Assembly (NCBI GenBank): GCA_944472135.2
Contig: OX235265.1
Span: forward strand, 88,816,984-88,880,983
Length of the DNA stretch: 64,000 nt
Origin: Trichobilharzia regenti
Lineage: Eukaryota > Platyhelminthes > Trematoda > Strigeidida > Schistosomatidae
Direction of reading: 5' to 3'
A program made the position numbers and the translations under genes. Of the stretch, positions 10,690 through 20,924 are shown one piece after another; the first letter of the stretch is position 1; the number at the start of each line of letters is the position of its first letter. The notes below the pieces were generated by a model. The model had not been told where the DNA came from and ran no database searches. It saw nothing but the letters and a program-made list of their open reading frames with translations.

Positions 10690-11155
10690 TCAAATTTATC
10701 AATACTTTTTGGAGAAATTGTCCTTCAGTAATGTAACACTTCCCACTGATGTACGCTTATCACTGATGATGCCTAGGATTAAAGCGGTAGTTTAAAAAAG
10801 ATCGATGTATTCATTAGATCGTGTCAGACAGCATATTTCATCATTAAATATTATTTACAGGGATATATTTATATTTTAAAGTGATATTATTATCATCATT
10901 ATTATTCCCTTGAGTTTCGATTGGAACATACGTCTTCATCAACCCTTCTGTACTTCATCATGTTCTCTGTAGTTCTCCTAAGCTGGTTGCATGATTTCCC
11001 ATAAACATCTCATCTCTCTTGGTTCACTGCCCACCAGAATCCCTTTTTGCTAATCCTTCACTACAGGCTTTTTGATCAGCAGTATTGAAACAGTGAAGAC
11101 ATACATTGTTGAAAGTTTGAAGCCTTTTCGAAATGCTTTTGGAAACACATTACCA
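10690..11155 (-). mobile_element. Very degraded LINE/RTE 3' remnant
   Basis: On the minus strand a 'tgttccaatcgaaactcaaggg'-type end and a following stretch (about 10905-11150) resemble the 3' end of the RTE LINEs but are too decayed to translate. The 10690-10900 part is unassigned. Confidence 0.4.
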
Positions 11156-11159
11156 TTAT

Positions 11160-12270
11160 TATTATTATTTCCTTTAGTTCCTAGAGGAACATAGGGCTTC
11201 AGCTGCGCGTGTCCATTGCGTTCGATTCTCTGCCAACGTTTTCACCTGGCTTCAAATCTGCCCACATGCTTTCATCTCCCCTTCACATGACCAGCTTGTC
11301 GCTTCTCTTTCGGGTTCCACTCGAGCAATGGCTTGTCTAGTGATGTCACTTGATGGCTTGTTGCCTCAGAGTATGGCCAATCCATCTCCATTTGTTCCTT
11401 CCTATTTGTTTCACAATCGGTTCCTGCTGAGTTGGTTCGCTCCCAGAGATCCGTGTTGCTGATCTTTTCTGGCCATCTGATACTGAGTATTGAGCAAGGA
11501 CAGCTATTGATGAAGGTCTGTAGTATGTTCGAAGAGCTCTTCATGACGCGCCAAGTCTCTGATCCGTATAGTGAGTAGCACTGCCTGACTTCTTATTGGA
11601 GTTGAAAATCCGGATCTTATTTTTCATGCTGAGTGCTGTTGTCCTCCACACAGACTTAAGAGTAATGAAAGCTTGTCTTACTTTTCCGGTTCTGGCTTTG
11701 ATATACTCACCAGTGCCATCCGCCTGTAGTTGAAACGATGCTTCCCAGGTAGGTGAAGGAGGTTGTTTCTTTCAGGTTCCTCCCATTTATGATGGCTGAT
11801 TGTTGTCTGTTGTTGTTGTTGCTGTTGATGTTGGCCAGGAATCTTCATCACCTCAGTTTTATCTATGATCACTTGAAGTGAAGTCCTTTCTTCTGTGGAT
11901 GCTTCTTCTGCCAGCTTGTTGCTTTTCACTTGCATATCTTCCAGTTTGTGGGAAATCAGACATATATCATTGGCGAAATCCAGATCCTCCATGTTTTGGA
12001 AACACATACTGACTTGATATTAGTGTTTAAAATCCTAATCTTGTTCTTTATGCCGACTGAAGCAGATTTACACTCTGATTTCAATGTAATGTAGGTCTAT
12101 CCTGGTTAGTTTTTCAAATTCTCATTCATGTCACCTGTAGTTGGAACAAAGCTATCTAGAAAAGTGAAAGAGATGTTCTCCTTCAAATTTCTCTCGCTGA
12201 TGATAATTGGTGCCTATAGTTGTTAAAGGTCAGGGATCTTCAACACCAGTGTCTTCTCTACATTCACTTG
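11160..12270 (-). mobile_element. RTE-type LINE fragment, RT C-terminal half, frameshifted
   Basis: The minus frame 12007-11678 begins near RT motif C (LDFANDICLISHKLED; the usual FADD is FAND here), then STEERTSLQVIIDKTEVMKI with a polyglutamine run from a CAA/CAG tract. The minus frame 11544-11272 reads LQTFINSCPCSILSIRWPEK, NTDLWERTN and a PLLEWNPKEKR-like end. The 3' end (TAGAGGAACATAGGG read in reverse) abuts a (TTA)n tract at 11150-11170. A second degraded segment of the same kind extends over 12020-12270. No complete frame. Confidence 0.75.
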
Positions 12271-13144
12271 ATATACTGTCCTCACCACTTCTTCTGAGAA
12301 TTCATCGACTTATCGTTCATTTAATCTATAGATTAGAATATAAGTATCACAAATTTGCTGTTCCACACCATATTACTATTTTTAATGGGCTTTAACCAAA
12401 CTTTAAGACGTATAATTACAGCCTGTTCTCTTGTTCGTAATGATAAAAATGATATACTATAAGAGACTGGAGGTATTCATTTTATATTAAAGGGCATCAA
12501 AATAACACTACTGGTAATTTTTAAAGCTTCTTTTATGAAATGTTTAGTAATTCTAAATCATTTCTGTGACTCCAGTATGAATGCGCTTGAGCTCCACAAG
12601 TCTACACTTCATATACTTTAGTCTTAGGACTTATTGAAGTTACGTAATGGTTTATCCTGTCAACAAGGTTAGGAAATTTAACTAACATGTGTTCTAGTTC
12701 AATTTAGGATATTATAAAACGGAATGCATATTCAGTAATGCCTTATTTGTCTTTCGAACAACATATGCCCAGATAAAGAATACTTATTTCTACCTGGAAA
12801 CTGTCTAAAAATGTTACTTTTGAGAGTGTTTCGTTGAGTAATGACCTGGTTTCTTCGAAAATATGTTCCATTGGTTTCAGTATACACAGTTATCATTATT
12901 TGAGTAGTCGTAAAACCAGTGTCACGGATCTATTAAGTGGGTTTTTGGAATGATTTGTACCGTGGCGCTGTACTCATTATTTTGTTGTTTATTATATACT
13001 TGCATTGTTGAACCCGATCTGATAGTTATAATAATTTGTTTACCTGGTTAGACCAGGGATTTCTCATGAAGCAACATTACGGTTGAATTGTTTCTAACCT
13101 TACACTCATAATTTATTACTACTCAGGAGTCAGCTGTCACAGGT

Positions 13145-13145
<1 letters not shown>
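12271..13145. other. Unassigned spacer
   Basis: AT-rich, with short frames only. Nothing recognised. Confidence 0.4.

Positions 13146-13146
<1 letters not shown>

Positions 13147-13189
<43 letters not shown>
13147..13189. repeat. (TA)n microsatellite
   Basis: An uninterrupted alternating TA run of about 40 bases follows GTATACA. Confidence 0.9.
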
Positions 13190-13190
<1 letters not shown>

Positions 13191-13194
13191 TAGT

Positions 13195-13690
13195 GCCGAA
13201 ATAACTTGTTGCGCACGCCGAGCCACCACCTAATTAGCTGACGTAGGGTTGGGATGGAAAAGAGTTGTGGTTGCTGAAACCAAAACATGGAATCACTCCA
13301 TGTAGTCTTTCACAGCTAGCTGGTTTCAGCCAGTCACTTATGGAGGTATAGACTGTTTGGTTAGGGAATTGAGGACTCTGAAAACGGATGGCTGGAGACT
13401 ATTGGTGATATGGTTCAAAATTGTTCTCAGTGGTGTAGATGCATTCCCTCTTTGTGATGTCGATATCCATTAAGCTTTTATTATATTTTTCTCTTTCCCA
13501 TATTGCTATTCTTCCCTCCCTATATCTGTGCTTGTTATTATGATTCTTTCAAAGTTTTCCCTCTCTTTTTTCTGCTTTTGTGGGGGTAAATGAAGTGTAA
13601 CAAGTTGAATTACTGCAATTCTGCACAAAGCTGTATGATAAAAATTCAGTCCGTCAGTCAGTCAGTCAGTGTCAAACTATAAAAACTGCA
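13195..13690 (+). mobile_element. RTE-type LINE 3' end (same family as 1060-2425)
   Basis: Matches the 1.5-2.4 kb copy: the WLET-like segment near 13385, the QNCSQWCRCIPSL-like end near 13420-13460, and the 3' UTR through AAATGAAGTGTAACAAGTTG. It ends in a (CAGT)n tract at about 13655-13672. It lacks the solo LTR and SINE that interrupt the 1-2 kb copy and so serves as an empty-site comparison. Confidence 0.65.
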
Positions 13691-13930
13691 TTATTAATTG
13701 TTAACTGTAAGAGAGGCACTTCTATAAACTATCTTAAACATAAAGCCAATTAGACGAAGCAATAAGAGGACGTAATTTGTCTGAATCGTGTAATGTGTAT
13801 TTGCGCAACACACTTCAAACAATCTGATCACACTCACGGACTTGTCATAGGAATACAAATGAAATGAATAAAGAGTTAAGAGGTGAGAAAGTAGACTGTT
13901 TAGGTCAAGTTGAAAGGATATATTGAAGGT
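13691..13930. other. Unassigned spacer
   Basis: Nothing recognised. Confidence 0.35.
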
Positions 13931-14182
13931 CCTTTGGTATCCCCATCAGTTGAATTGATGCTTCTCAGGTTGGTAGGTAGGTAGGTAAACGAGGTTGCTT
14001 CTTTCAGATTCCTCCCATTTATGCTGGCTGATTGTTGCCTGTTGTTGTTGTTGTTGCTGCTGTTTGCAAGGAATTTTCATCACCTCTGTTTTCTCTATGT
14101 CCACCTGAAGTGAAGTCCTATCTTCTCTGGATGCTTCTTCTACCGACTTGTTGCTTTTCACTTGCGTATCTTCAAAATTCAA
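13931..14182 (-). mobile_element. RTE LINE fragment with polyglutamine tract
   Basis: The minus frame 14182-13946 reads EASREDRTSLQVDIEKTEVM followed by Q8 and ATISQHKWEESERSNLVYLP. It matches the equivalent part of the RTE copies at 11.8, 48.2 and 59.7 kb. A small isolated piece. Confidence 0.7.
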
Positions 14183-14765
14183 TACAATTCACAATTACAG
14201 ATCTGTAGATAGGATTCTTGCTTTTAGTTGAATAGATGTATATTGCAAGTATTGTAAGCTATTAATGGCTTTAAGATCACATCAAAATTTAACGATAGAC
14301 GACATGCACTGAAGAGAAAAAAAAACTTACTACTTAAATTAGTTGGATGCTTTTTTCCGCTCCCTCCAACAATAAACATGTGACCTATCAAAATTACCGC
14401 GACTTTTCTAATACAACTTTACTCTTTTCATGTCGGTATGCGCATGCCAAGAACCTTTCTAAATGGCATTAATACTAAAATTATTCTGCATTCTACTTCT
14501 ATTAGCATTATTAAGTATGCAATTATTAATTAGGCTTTATATTTAATTTTAATAAACTGTTGAATTTAGAAAAGTAAAACGTCTTCTGGAAGAAGAGAAA
14601 TAATCGAGATGTTCATGATGACATACAGCATGTTAATAGGCTGTTCGAAAAGGTCAGAAATGATGTGTCCAACTTCTAGTTCACTGATAATTCTATACGT
14701 TTGTGAATAAGTTTGTATAATATGCCATTTACTGACAAGAAGCTATAGAAACGAACAACTCAAGA
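14183..14765. other. Unassigned AT-rich spacer
   Basis: No feature seen apart from short A/T runs. A (TTA)n tract at about 14770-14807 forms the tail of the adjoining RTE fragment. Confidence 0.4.
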
Positions 14766-14768
14766 ACC

Positions 14769-14809
<41 letters not shown>

Positions 14810-15095
14810 CCTTTAATTCCTAGAGGAACATAGGGCTTCCAATGTACGTCTCCACTTGATTCTGTCTTCTGTTGTACTTTTCACTTGCATCCATGTTAGT
14901 CCATACTGTTTCAACTCCTCTTCACATGATCTCCTCCATGTCACCCTTGCACTGACATCCCACTCGCCGCTGGCTTCCCTTTCAGCCTGGTTCCACTCGA
15001 GCAATGGCCTGACGCGCACACGATGTCACCCAGCGGCCTCCTCAGCGGGTTTCCAATCCATCTCAATCCACTTTCTCCTGCATATTTGTTGGTAT
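14766..15095 (-). mobile_element. RTE LINE 3' end, interrupted by SINE
   Basis: The minus-strand frame holds VRPLLEWNQAEREASGEWDV, RVTWRRSCEEELKQYGLTWM and an ALCSSRN-type C-terminus, then the 3' end and (ATT)n tail at the left. The right side stops where the SINE at 15096 begins. Confidence 0.75.
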
Positions 15096-15280
15096 AAGTC
15101 GGTGGCACAGTGGTTAGGACTCTCGCCGACCATGCACATGGTCCGGGGTTCGAGCCCACGCCGGCGCACACCTGATATCGATGGTCGGCCTGCAAAATTT
15201 GGGCTACCGATATCCACGCTGAAAATTCCATACTTGTACCAAAAATACAGTATGGAATCAAGCTGTAAATCAAAAAAAAA
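15096..15280 (+). mobile_element. tRNA-derived SINE (family S2)
   Basis: A-box-like GGTGGCACAGTGGTTAGG and B-box-like GGGGTTCGAGCCC sit in the first 75 bases. The body contains GGCCTGCAAAATTTGGGCTA and the A-rich 3' end is preceded by TATGGAATCAAGCTGTAAATC. Four further copies (32.2, 40.6, 47.4 and 56.7 kb) have the same order. No convincing target duplication was found for this copy. Confidence 0.85.
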
Positions 15281-15285
15281 TATTC

Positions 15286-15510
15286 TGAGGAGACCATAAG
15301 ATGATATCTAGCATAAAGCCGCCGAGTAGAACCTGAATGAATGAACGGGTGTGGATAAGAGGGTAACATATAGGAGATCATGTGTGGAGGGAATGAGAGC
15401 CTATGAACAATCATGAGGTCAGCCAAGGAGGACTGCAGAGAACACGAAAAGGTGGATATGTGCGCTGCTGAAGCCCGATGCTCCACTTGGAACCCAAACG
15501 AGAAATAATA
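15286..15510 (+). mobile_element. RTE LINE 3' fragment on plus strand
   Basis: The plus strand gives a YRRSCVEGMRAYEQS-type segment and a LLKPDAPLGTQTRN-like degenerate C-terminus before an (ATA)n tail at about 15505. Its orientation is opposite to the fragment on the other side of the SINE, so the two are separate insertions. Confidence 0.6.
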
Positions 15511-15635
15511 GTAATAATTATAATACCGACAGCCCGATCAACCTATTATTCGTTATTTGCATAAAATTATGCTTATGGCTTTGGGATAGTCACTGCTAAA
15601 AGAATTACCTATTTATGATGACCACGGCAGGGACA
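15511..15635. other. Short spacer
   Basis: Nothing recognised. Confidence 0.35.
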
Positions 15636-16720
15636 AGGTTTGGACGTTTTTCTTTTGCATACACAATGTGGGTTTGAGCTTTTAGATAGCTAGTTTCTCG
15701 GCTATGCCATATTATTATTTTGAAGGAATTTTTCGAATGGCGCTGAATGTCCATAACTGACTAGATGTTCTGTCACTGAGCTATCGACTCGCTTTCGTTC
15801 TCCTTTTATTAGCCAGGCTGGATAGTGTTCACGGGCGCGTTTTTCAAGTTGGTGTATCGCACGGCCGATGTACTCAGCTTCGCAAGAGCAAGTAAACTGG
15901 TATATGCATGCTGAAGTGGCCCAATGCGAAAGCTTGTCTTTCGTGTTCTGGCTGAACAGTTACTTGCAGGAAAACATCAGTCGTAGGCTTGTGGCGAAGC
16001 ATGTCTTTCTCAGAGATTTGCAGAGGAGTTTACGAAGCATTACTGCTTCAGTGTCACCTTTGAATTCTAGATTAAGAAGAAGTATCTTCTTTAGGGCGGA
16101 TTGGACTTGTTCAGAAGTCTCCTTTGATTTGAGATTCTTGTCTATGAACCGTTTTCCATCAGGGTTCCTCGGAGATTACTCAGTTCTTCAACAATCATCT
16201 CCTAGATGAATATCTTCTGAATCCTCGAGGAAAAAGCGTACATAAGTTTCCTCTTTCTGCTTAGGGGAACGAAGCTCTGAAAGCTGATGAATTGTATATG
16301 AATGTTTTCAGAGAGTTGTCGGCGTTTCCTGTCAGATGGACGTCGAGGAAGTGGAAAATTCCGTCGGATTCAGCTTCAAGAGTAAAGTCGATGTTTTGGC
16401 GGGCGTTGCTGAAGGTTTGAAGTAGGTTTTCAAGGTCCAGCTTCTCATCACAAATGATGAGAGTATCACCAATGTATTTCTTGTAGGGATAAGAAGTTGT
16501 TTTCGAGACTGGCCATAAAAAAGTCGGCCAGGAGGAGTCCGAGTAGACAGCCCATTGCTACGCCATCTGTTTGCCCGTAGATTTTATCGTTGAATCTGAA
16601 GTAGACTTTGAAGGTACAACGTAGTAACAGTTCGATATTGCATAATATGTCAATCTTCTCATTAATTATGATGCTACTTATGGCTTTGTAAGAGGAAGTT
16701 GTTGTTTTTCTCTCTCACCA
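15636..16720 (-). mobile_element. Penelope-like element, RT and GIY-YIG on minus strand, degraded
   Basis: Read on the minus strand: KIYGQTDGVAMGCLLGLLLA (RT motif B, near 16580-16520), a YKKYIGDTLIICDE string (motif C with Y-I-G-D in place of YVDD, near 16490-16450) and a FTLEAESDGIFHFLDVHL segment near 16370. Further 3' come an FTCSCEAEYIGRAIHQLEKR string (the GIY-YIG endonuclease with CSC-type cysteines, near 15890-15830) and EHYPAWL. Stops occur between the blocks. The 113-codon plus-strand frame here is only the opposite strand of this element. Confidence 0.8.
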
Positions 16721-17195
16721 AGGTAGCATGACCTTCCCAACCGACTTTTAACATAGACTGATGGGATACAGAACGCCATGGCAGCTTTGCCTTATTCTGA
16801 GTTTAGGGACAGGAGTGTTTGTAAATATGAACAACCATGGTATTAGGCTTTATGTAACCCTCTGTTGTATTGAACTGTGTGGTTTTATGCAAACTTGAAT
16901 ACTTCCTAATTGTACCACATAAAATACTATTACCTGTGTGAATGTAAGAAGTCTGAGTGATGACTGCTGTCATCCTTTATCGAATGTTCATTTCAAGGGT
17001 TGGGAATATTTGGATTTTCTGTAATGTTTATGTATAACTATACCAGCTTCTTGTTGGATGGATGTGTATTTTCTGAAGAAGTCTACGTATCCAACATTCA
17101 ATGCTAGTAGAGACATTTCTGACAACACCAATCTATCATCATTTCATGATAAGTTTTTTCCATTTCTTTGCATTTTTGGGTAAAACATAGGGCTT
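16721..17195. other. Unassigned spacer
   Basis: Contains TTTTCTGAAGAAGTCTACGT near 17070, weakly like the start of the ribozyme motifs elsewhere but with no GAAA partner. Otherwise nothing recognised. Confidence 0.4.
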
Positions 17196-17575
17196 CAAGC
17201 ACTAGGATTTAAAGTTCCAATAGACGTTCATTACACCAGCAGAAAACAGTTACACGAACCGATTTACTGACAAAAACACGGAAGATAAACAGTTCAAACG
17301 GGTCACTGACTCATTTCCAAAGGAAACCATCTTCACGAATTCGGAATTCAAAAGTGATCGGGCTTCAGACATGCTTAGAAATCGTCTACCTTTTTGCTGA
17401 AAAATTTATAAGGATTTTCACCAGCTGTAAATTGTTCACCGTCTCCATAAAAGATAAGCTCCTTGTCTCGCCTCTTCTATGTTTATAAATCAGTTCAACT
17501 GCTCTTGTAGAGCAAGGTGTATTGGCCGTAGCTACAGAGTGGTTTCCACATGGACACGAGAACATATTCTAGTAT
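17196..17575 (+). mobile_element. PLE GIY-YIG fragment
   Basis: The plus strand near 17475-17535 gives FINQFNCSCRARCIGRSYR, the GIY-YIG motif with its cysteine pair. The preceding part (17290-17450) aligns by eye with the linker in the PLE at 38.4-38.6 kb. Multiple stops. A short relic. Confidence 0.65.
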
Positions 17576-17651
17576 AATTCATATGAATCATGATCAAGAT
17601 TTGACCGAATATTTACAAATTAATTGGACGACAAGTGAGAAGTAGACATTG

Positions 17652-17758
17652 GTAAAAAATTATATTTGTAAAATCTCAGCGATATTGAAATGATTCATTC
17701 CAACATTTCGTTAGGCAATCTGGTCCGAACTTCTTCAGGGAAATTAATCGAAAATGAC
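17652..17758 (-). ncRNA. Hammerhead-like motif (family HH-A), copy 1
   Basis: On the minus strand, 17749-17692: stem I arm GATTAATTTCC, core CTGAAGA, an extra A, stem II GTTCGG...CCTAAC with one mismatch, GAAA, TGTT, then stem I arm GGAATGAATC. The order is that of a type I hammerhead with almost no stem III. The same unit is found at 23570-23695 and 57325-57423. Sequence logic only; activity is unknown and the stem II mismatch suggests decay. Confidence 0.5.
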
Positions 17759-17770
17759 ATAACAGAGGTT

Positions 17771-18032
17771 TCGGTATTAGATGGTTGGAGGCAATCGGCC
17801 GTAGGAAGCCTTGGACCTAGGTTTTGGTGCTAGTTGACACTCATCAGCATGGCGTATCTGCAACCTCGAAGGAAATCATATCCCTTCTGAGATTCGAACC
17901 CGCGTCACCCAGTGGGGCTGCAGTCAGAGACGTTACCACTGAGCTATTGCAAACTGGACTCGTAGAATTCAGTTTGCACTGAAGATAGGACTAGACACAT
18001 TACACTAGTTACTGACTAGTGTACAATCAAAA
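17771..18032 (-). mobile_element. Sm-alpha-type SINE with hammerhead relic and 12-bp TSD
   Basis: Flanked by perfect ATAACAGAGGTT repeats at 17759-17770 and 18033-18044. On the minus strand it has an A-box TAGCTCAGTGGTAACG, a B-box GGGTTCGAATC, then a hammerhead-like segment at 17853-17813: GCCATG, CTGATGA, stem II GTGT-CAACTA-GCAC, CAAAA where GAAA is expected, stem III ACC-TA-GGT, then C and CAAGGC. Stem I has one mismatch and the GAAA box is damaged. No poly-A tail is seen at the 3' side. The uninterrupted target sequence survives near 23560-23585. Confidence 0.8.
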
Positions 18033-18065
18033 ATAACAGAGGTTTATCTATTAAAGGAGCATCTT

Positions 18066-20924
18066 TTGCTTTTTAAAACTTTGTCCAATCATATGATTAT
18101 GCTTTTAAATGCTCGATCTCTCCTTAACAAAATAACTTCCCTTCGCAGCTTGGTATACATGGAGCGGCCAACACTGATTCTGGTAACTGAAACTTGGCTT
18201 ACTATTGATATACCTGACACAAAGCTGATAATCGATAACTATAACATCCACAGGAATGACAGAGCAGACAAGAGAGGAGGCGGCTGTCTAATATATGCCT
18301 CTAAATCCACTAACTCCAATACCTTTACAAACCTAACTATCGACAAACTCCCAGAATCCAAGTGGATAAGCATCCACACGAATGAAAATAACATTCTTGT
18401 GGGATGTATATACAGAGCCCCTAACAGCCCTATAACGACTGATACGGTTATCGGAGAAATACTAGAGGTTGTACCTAAGCTGGAATTCGACTACAAACTA
18501 GTTTGTGGCGATTTCAACCTCCCTGGAGTGAACTGGGATACCTGCACTGGACCGAGAACCTACGAGGTGATCCTAGAAGCCATAGATGTGGGAGGATGGA
18601 AGCAGTGCGTACGCCTCCCAACACGACACAACAATATACTCGACTTAATCCTCTGTCACAAAATAGAGCCGATCTCGATAGAGGTGAGGGATAAACTCGA
18701 CAACAGTGACCACAACATACTGTACTGCACCCTACCCTTACAACTAACAACTAAACACACACCTAAGAGTTCCCCGGTTTACTATCAATATAGGGACTAT
18801 CGAAATGCCGACTGGGAATTCCTACCAATGCTCTTGAGAAGCTCAGACTGGGGTGAATACTTCACCAATAATAACTTAGAAGTAATACTAAATACCTTCT
18901 ACAAGACAATCAGTTCGGTAAGAGACACAATCGCACCCCTGAAATCTGCCCTAAAGACACCAACTCTGTTCATAGATCGCAAAACGCGAATAAAACTAAG
19001 GAAACTAAAAAGGAGATTTTATTTATACAAAGAATTTAATGCATTACACCTGATACACGAAATATTTAAAAATTTAGATGAGAGACATAAAATGAAAGCA
19101 CAAGTCGAGGAAAATAAAGCCCTAGAGGGCACCTCTAAAACCCAGGAACTCTGCAAAATCTTGCAAAAACGGATGAAGAAGGGTGAAGAAAACAATATCA
19201 GTCATTTAGAACACGAAGATATAATTTATGATGATCCCCAGATCATTAGTGAACTCCTGAGTGAGTGGTTCTCCAATAACACCAAAGCACATCCGTCCCC
19301 AATTCTCGACATAACCTGCAAAAATAACTACAAGTTAGGTGAAATAAACTTTAATATACAAAATATAGCATCGGCGGTAAGGACATTAAAAGCTAACAGT
19401 AGTTGTGGGATAGACGATATACCATCCGTCATATACAAAAACGGTGGTACGGATATGATTGTATTATTACTTAGAATATTTAATATCTCACTAGTGACCG
19501 AAACCTACCCTGAAACTTGGAAAAACACATATATATTACCTAAGCATAAAGGAGGGGCCAAAACTAGTGCATGTAATTATAGGCCTATCAATATAACACC
19601 AGTCATATCAAGGATCATGGAGAAAGTAATCAAAGACCAAATGTCAGACTACTTTCTAAAACATAAACTCATCAACCTGTCACAACACGGATTCCTCAAG
19701 AAAAGATCTTGCGTCACTTGCCATATAGACTTTTTCAACGAAGTCACCTATAGAAGAGATAGGAGAGAGCTAGTGATTATCCTCTATTTCGATATAAGGA
19801 AAGCCTTCGACAGAGTCCCACATAGTCTGTTAGTCGGTAGGCTATGCTCACTAGGGATATGCAACCCCCTCTACAATTGGATAAAATCATTTCTGTATGA
19901 CAGGAATCAGACAACTAAAGTTGGCTCAATGACCTCCAGACCTAGACCAATCAGCAGTGGTGTCATCCAGGGGAGTGTATTGGGACCCCTTCTTTTCATT
20001 ATATACATAAACAGTATATGTGAATGTTTTAGTATAGGCAAGCCAATACTGTATGCAGATGACTTGAAGGTGACATATACCTGCACAAATACAGATATCG
20101 GCCCAACTATGAACTCCATACATGAAGAATTAGCAAAAATGGATAGATGGTGTGACACGTGGAGACTTGAGTTTAATGTTGAAAAGTGTGGATGGCTCTG
20201 CATAGGCTGTTCCAACCTTGACCTCAACCTAGCAATTCAGGGCCACAAAATCCCCAGACTCAAATCTGTACTAGACCTAGGACTGAAATATTCACACAAT
20301 CTATCATTTTCAGAGCATATCTCGAATCAAGTGTCGAAATCACGAAGGCTTATTGGTTTCCTACTCAGGAACTTCTACAGAAACGAGTCCAGAATACTAC
20401 TGTACAAGGTATGTGTGCGCCCACTCCTAGATTACTGCTCATTCATATTCAGCAGTACACGCATAGAAGACAAACTGAAAGTAGAAGGAGTACAGAGGTA
20501 CTTCACGCGAAAAGTACTCGGAACCGATAACGGCACAAACTACTCTACCAGATGTGAAATCCTGGGACTAGAAACATTATGGTTAAGGCGACTGCGACTA
20601 AATCTGTTACTCTTCTATAAGCTTCTTAACCAAATAGTGTATACCCCTGCTAACTATACTCGGTCCTCAGGTAACACAGGATACAACCTTAGGCACACTA
20701 AAGGTACAGTGGCTATAGAACCATGTAAAACAGCCACCAGGCAAAAGTTTTTCTTGATTAGGTATGCCCAAATATGGAACAAACTACCTGAGAAAATACG
20801 ACTAGCAAGCACATTGGCCTCCTTTGAAAAGGCACTTAATGACACACTAAGTGAGTTTGTAATTGATACCAATGGTAATTCCCATGTAAGAGTTTCAGAA
20901 ATCATAGGCCCATTTAATGTATGA
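18066..20924 (+). CDS. CR1/Jockey-type non-LTR retrotransposon EN-RT polyprotein, intact 952-codon frame
   Basis: One frame with no stop or shift. The APE-like endonuclease occupies about residues 12-225: LLNARSLLNK start, TETWL, GGGCLIY, GDFN at 148-151 and SDH at 214-216. The reverse transcriptase spans about 490-760: motif A FDIRKAFDRVPH (Asp 576), motif B SGVIQGSVLGPLLF and motif C YADD at 663-666. A C-terminal region follows (RRLIGFLLRNFYRNESR, RPLLDYCSF, GLETLWLRRLRLNL), ending EIIGPFNV. All catalytic signatures I can check are present. The frame opens at a TTG; the first plausible ATGs are at about 18093 and 18099. No ORF1 is visible upstream. It makes cDNA by target-primed reverse transcription. 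Closest relative here is 28924-25889. Confidence 0.9.
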   Translation: MLFKTLSNHMIMLLNARSLLNKITSLRSLVYMERPTLILVTETWLTIDIPDTKLIIDNYNIHRNDRADKRGGGCLIYASKSTNSNTFTNLTIDKLPESKWISIHTNENNILVGCIYRAPNSPITTDTVIGEILEVVPKLEFDYKLVCGDFNLPGVNWDTCTGPRTYEVILEAIDVGGWKQCVRLPTRHNNILDLILCHKIEPISIEVRDKLDNSDHNILYCTLPLQLTTKHTPKSSPVYYQYRDYRNADWEFLPMLLRSSDWGEYFTNNNLEVILNTFYKTISSVRDTIAPLKSALKTPTLFIDRKTRIKLRKLKRRFYLYKEFNALHLIHEIFKNLDERHKMKAQVEENKALEGTSKTQELCKILQKRMKKGEENNISHLEHEDIIYDDPQIISELLSEWFSNNTKAHPSPILDITCKNNYKLGEINFNIQNIASAVRTLKANSSCGIDDIPSVIYKNGGTDMIVLLLRIFNISLVTETYPETWKNTYILPKHKGGAKTSACNYRPINITPVISRIMEKVIKDQMSDYFLKHKLINLSQHGFLKKRSCVTCHIDFFNEVTYRRDRRELVIILYFDIRKAFDRVPHSLLVGRLCSLGICNPLYNWIKSFLYDRNQTTKVGSMTSRPRPISSGVIQGSVLGPLLFIIYINSICECFSIGKPILYADDLKVTYTCTNTDIGPTMNSIHEELAKMDRWCDTWRLEFNVEKCGWLCIGCSNLDLNLAIQGHKIPRLKSVLDLGLKYSHNLSFSEHISNQVSKSRRLIGFLLRNFYRNESRILLYKVCVRPLLDYCSFIFSSTRIEDKLKVEGVQRYFTRKVLGTDNGTNYSTRCEILGLETLWLRRLRLNLLLFYKLLNQIVYTPANYTRSSGNTGYNLRHTKGTVAIEPCKTATRQKFFLIRYAQIWNKLPEKIRLASTLASFEKALNDTLSEFVIDTNGNSHVRVSEIIGPFNV

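Noticed and set aside
13147..13189. CRISPR or satellite array
   Set aside because: A simple TA microsatellite; no spacer-repeat structure anywhere in the window, which is eukaryotic.
15096..15180. tRNA gene
   Set aside because: The A- and B-box-like parts belong to SINE heads; no cloverleaf with anticodon arm and acceptor stem could be formed.
15868..16209. 113-codon plus-strand open frame
   Set aside because: It is the opposite strand of PLE coding sequence (GIY-YIG reads on the minus strand).
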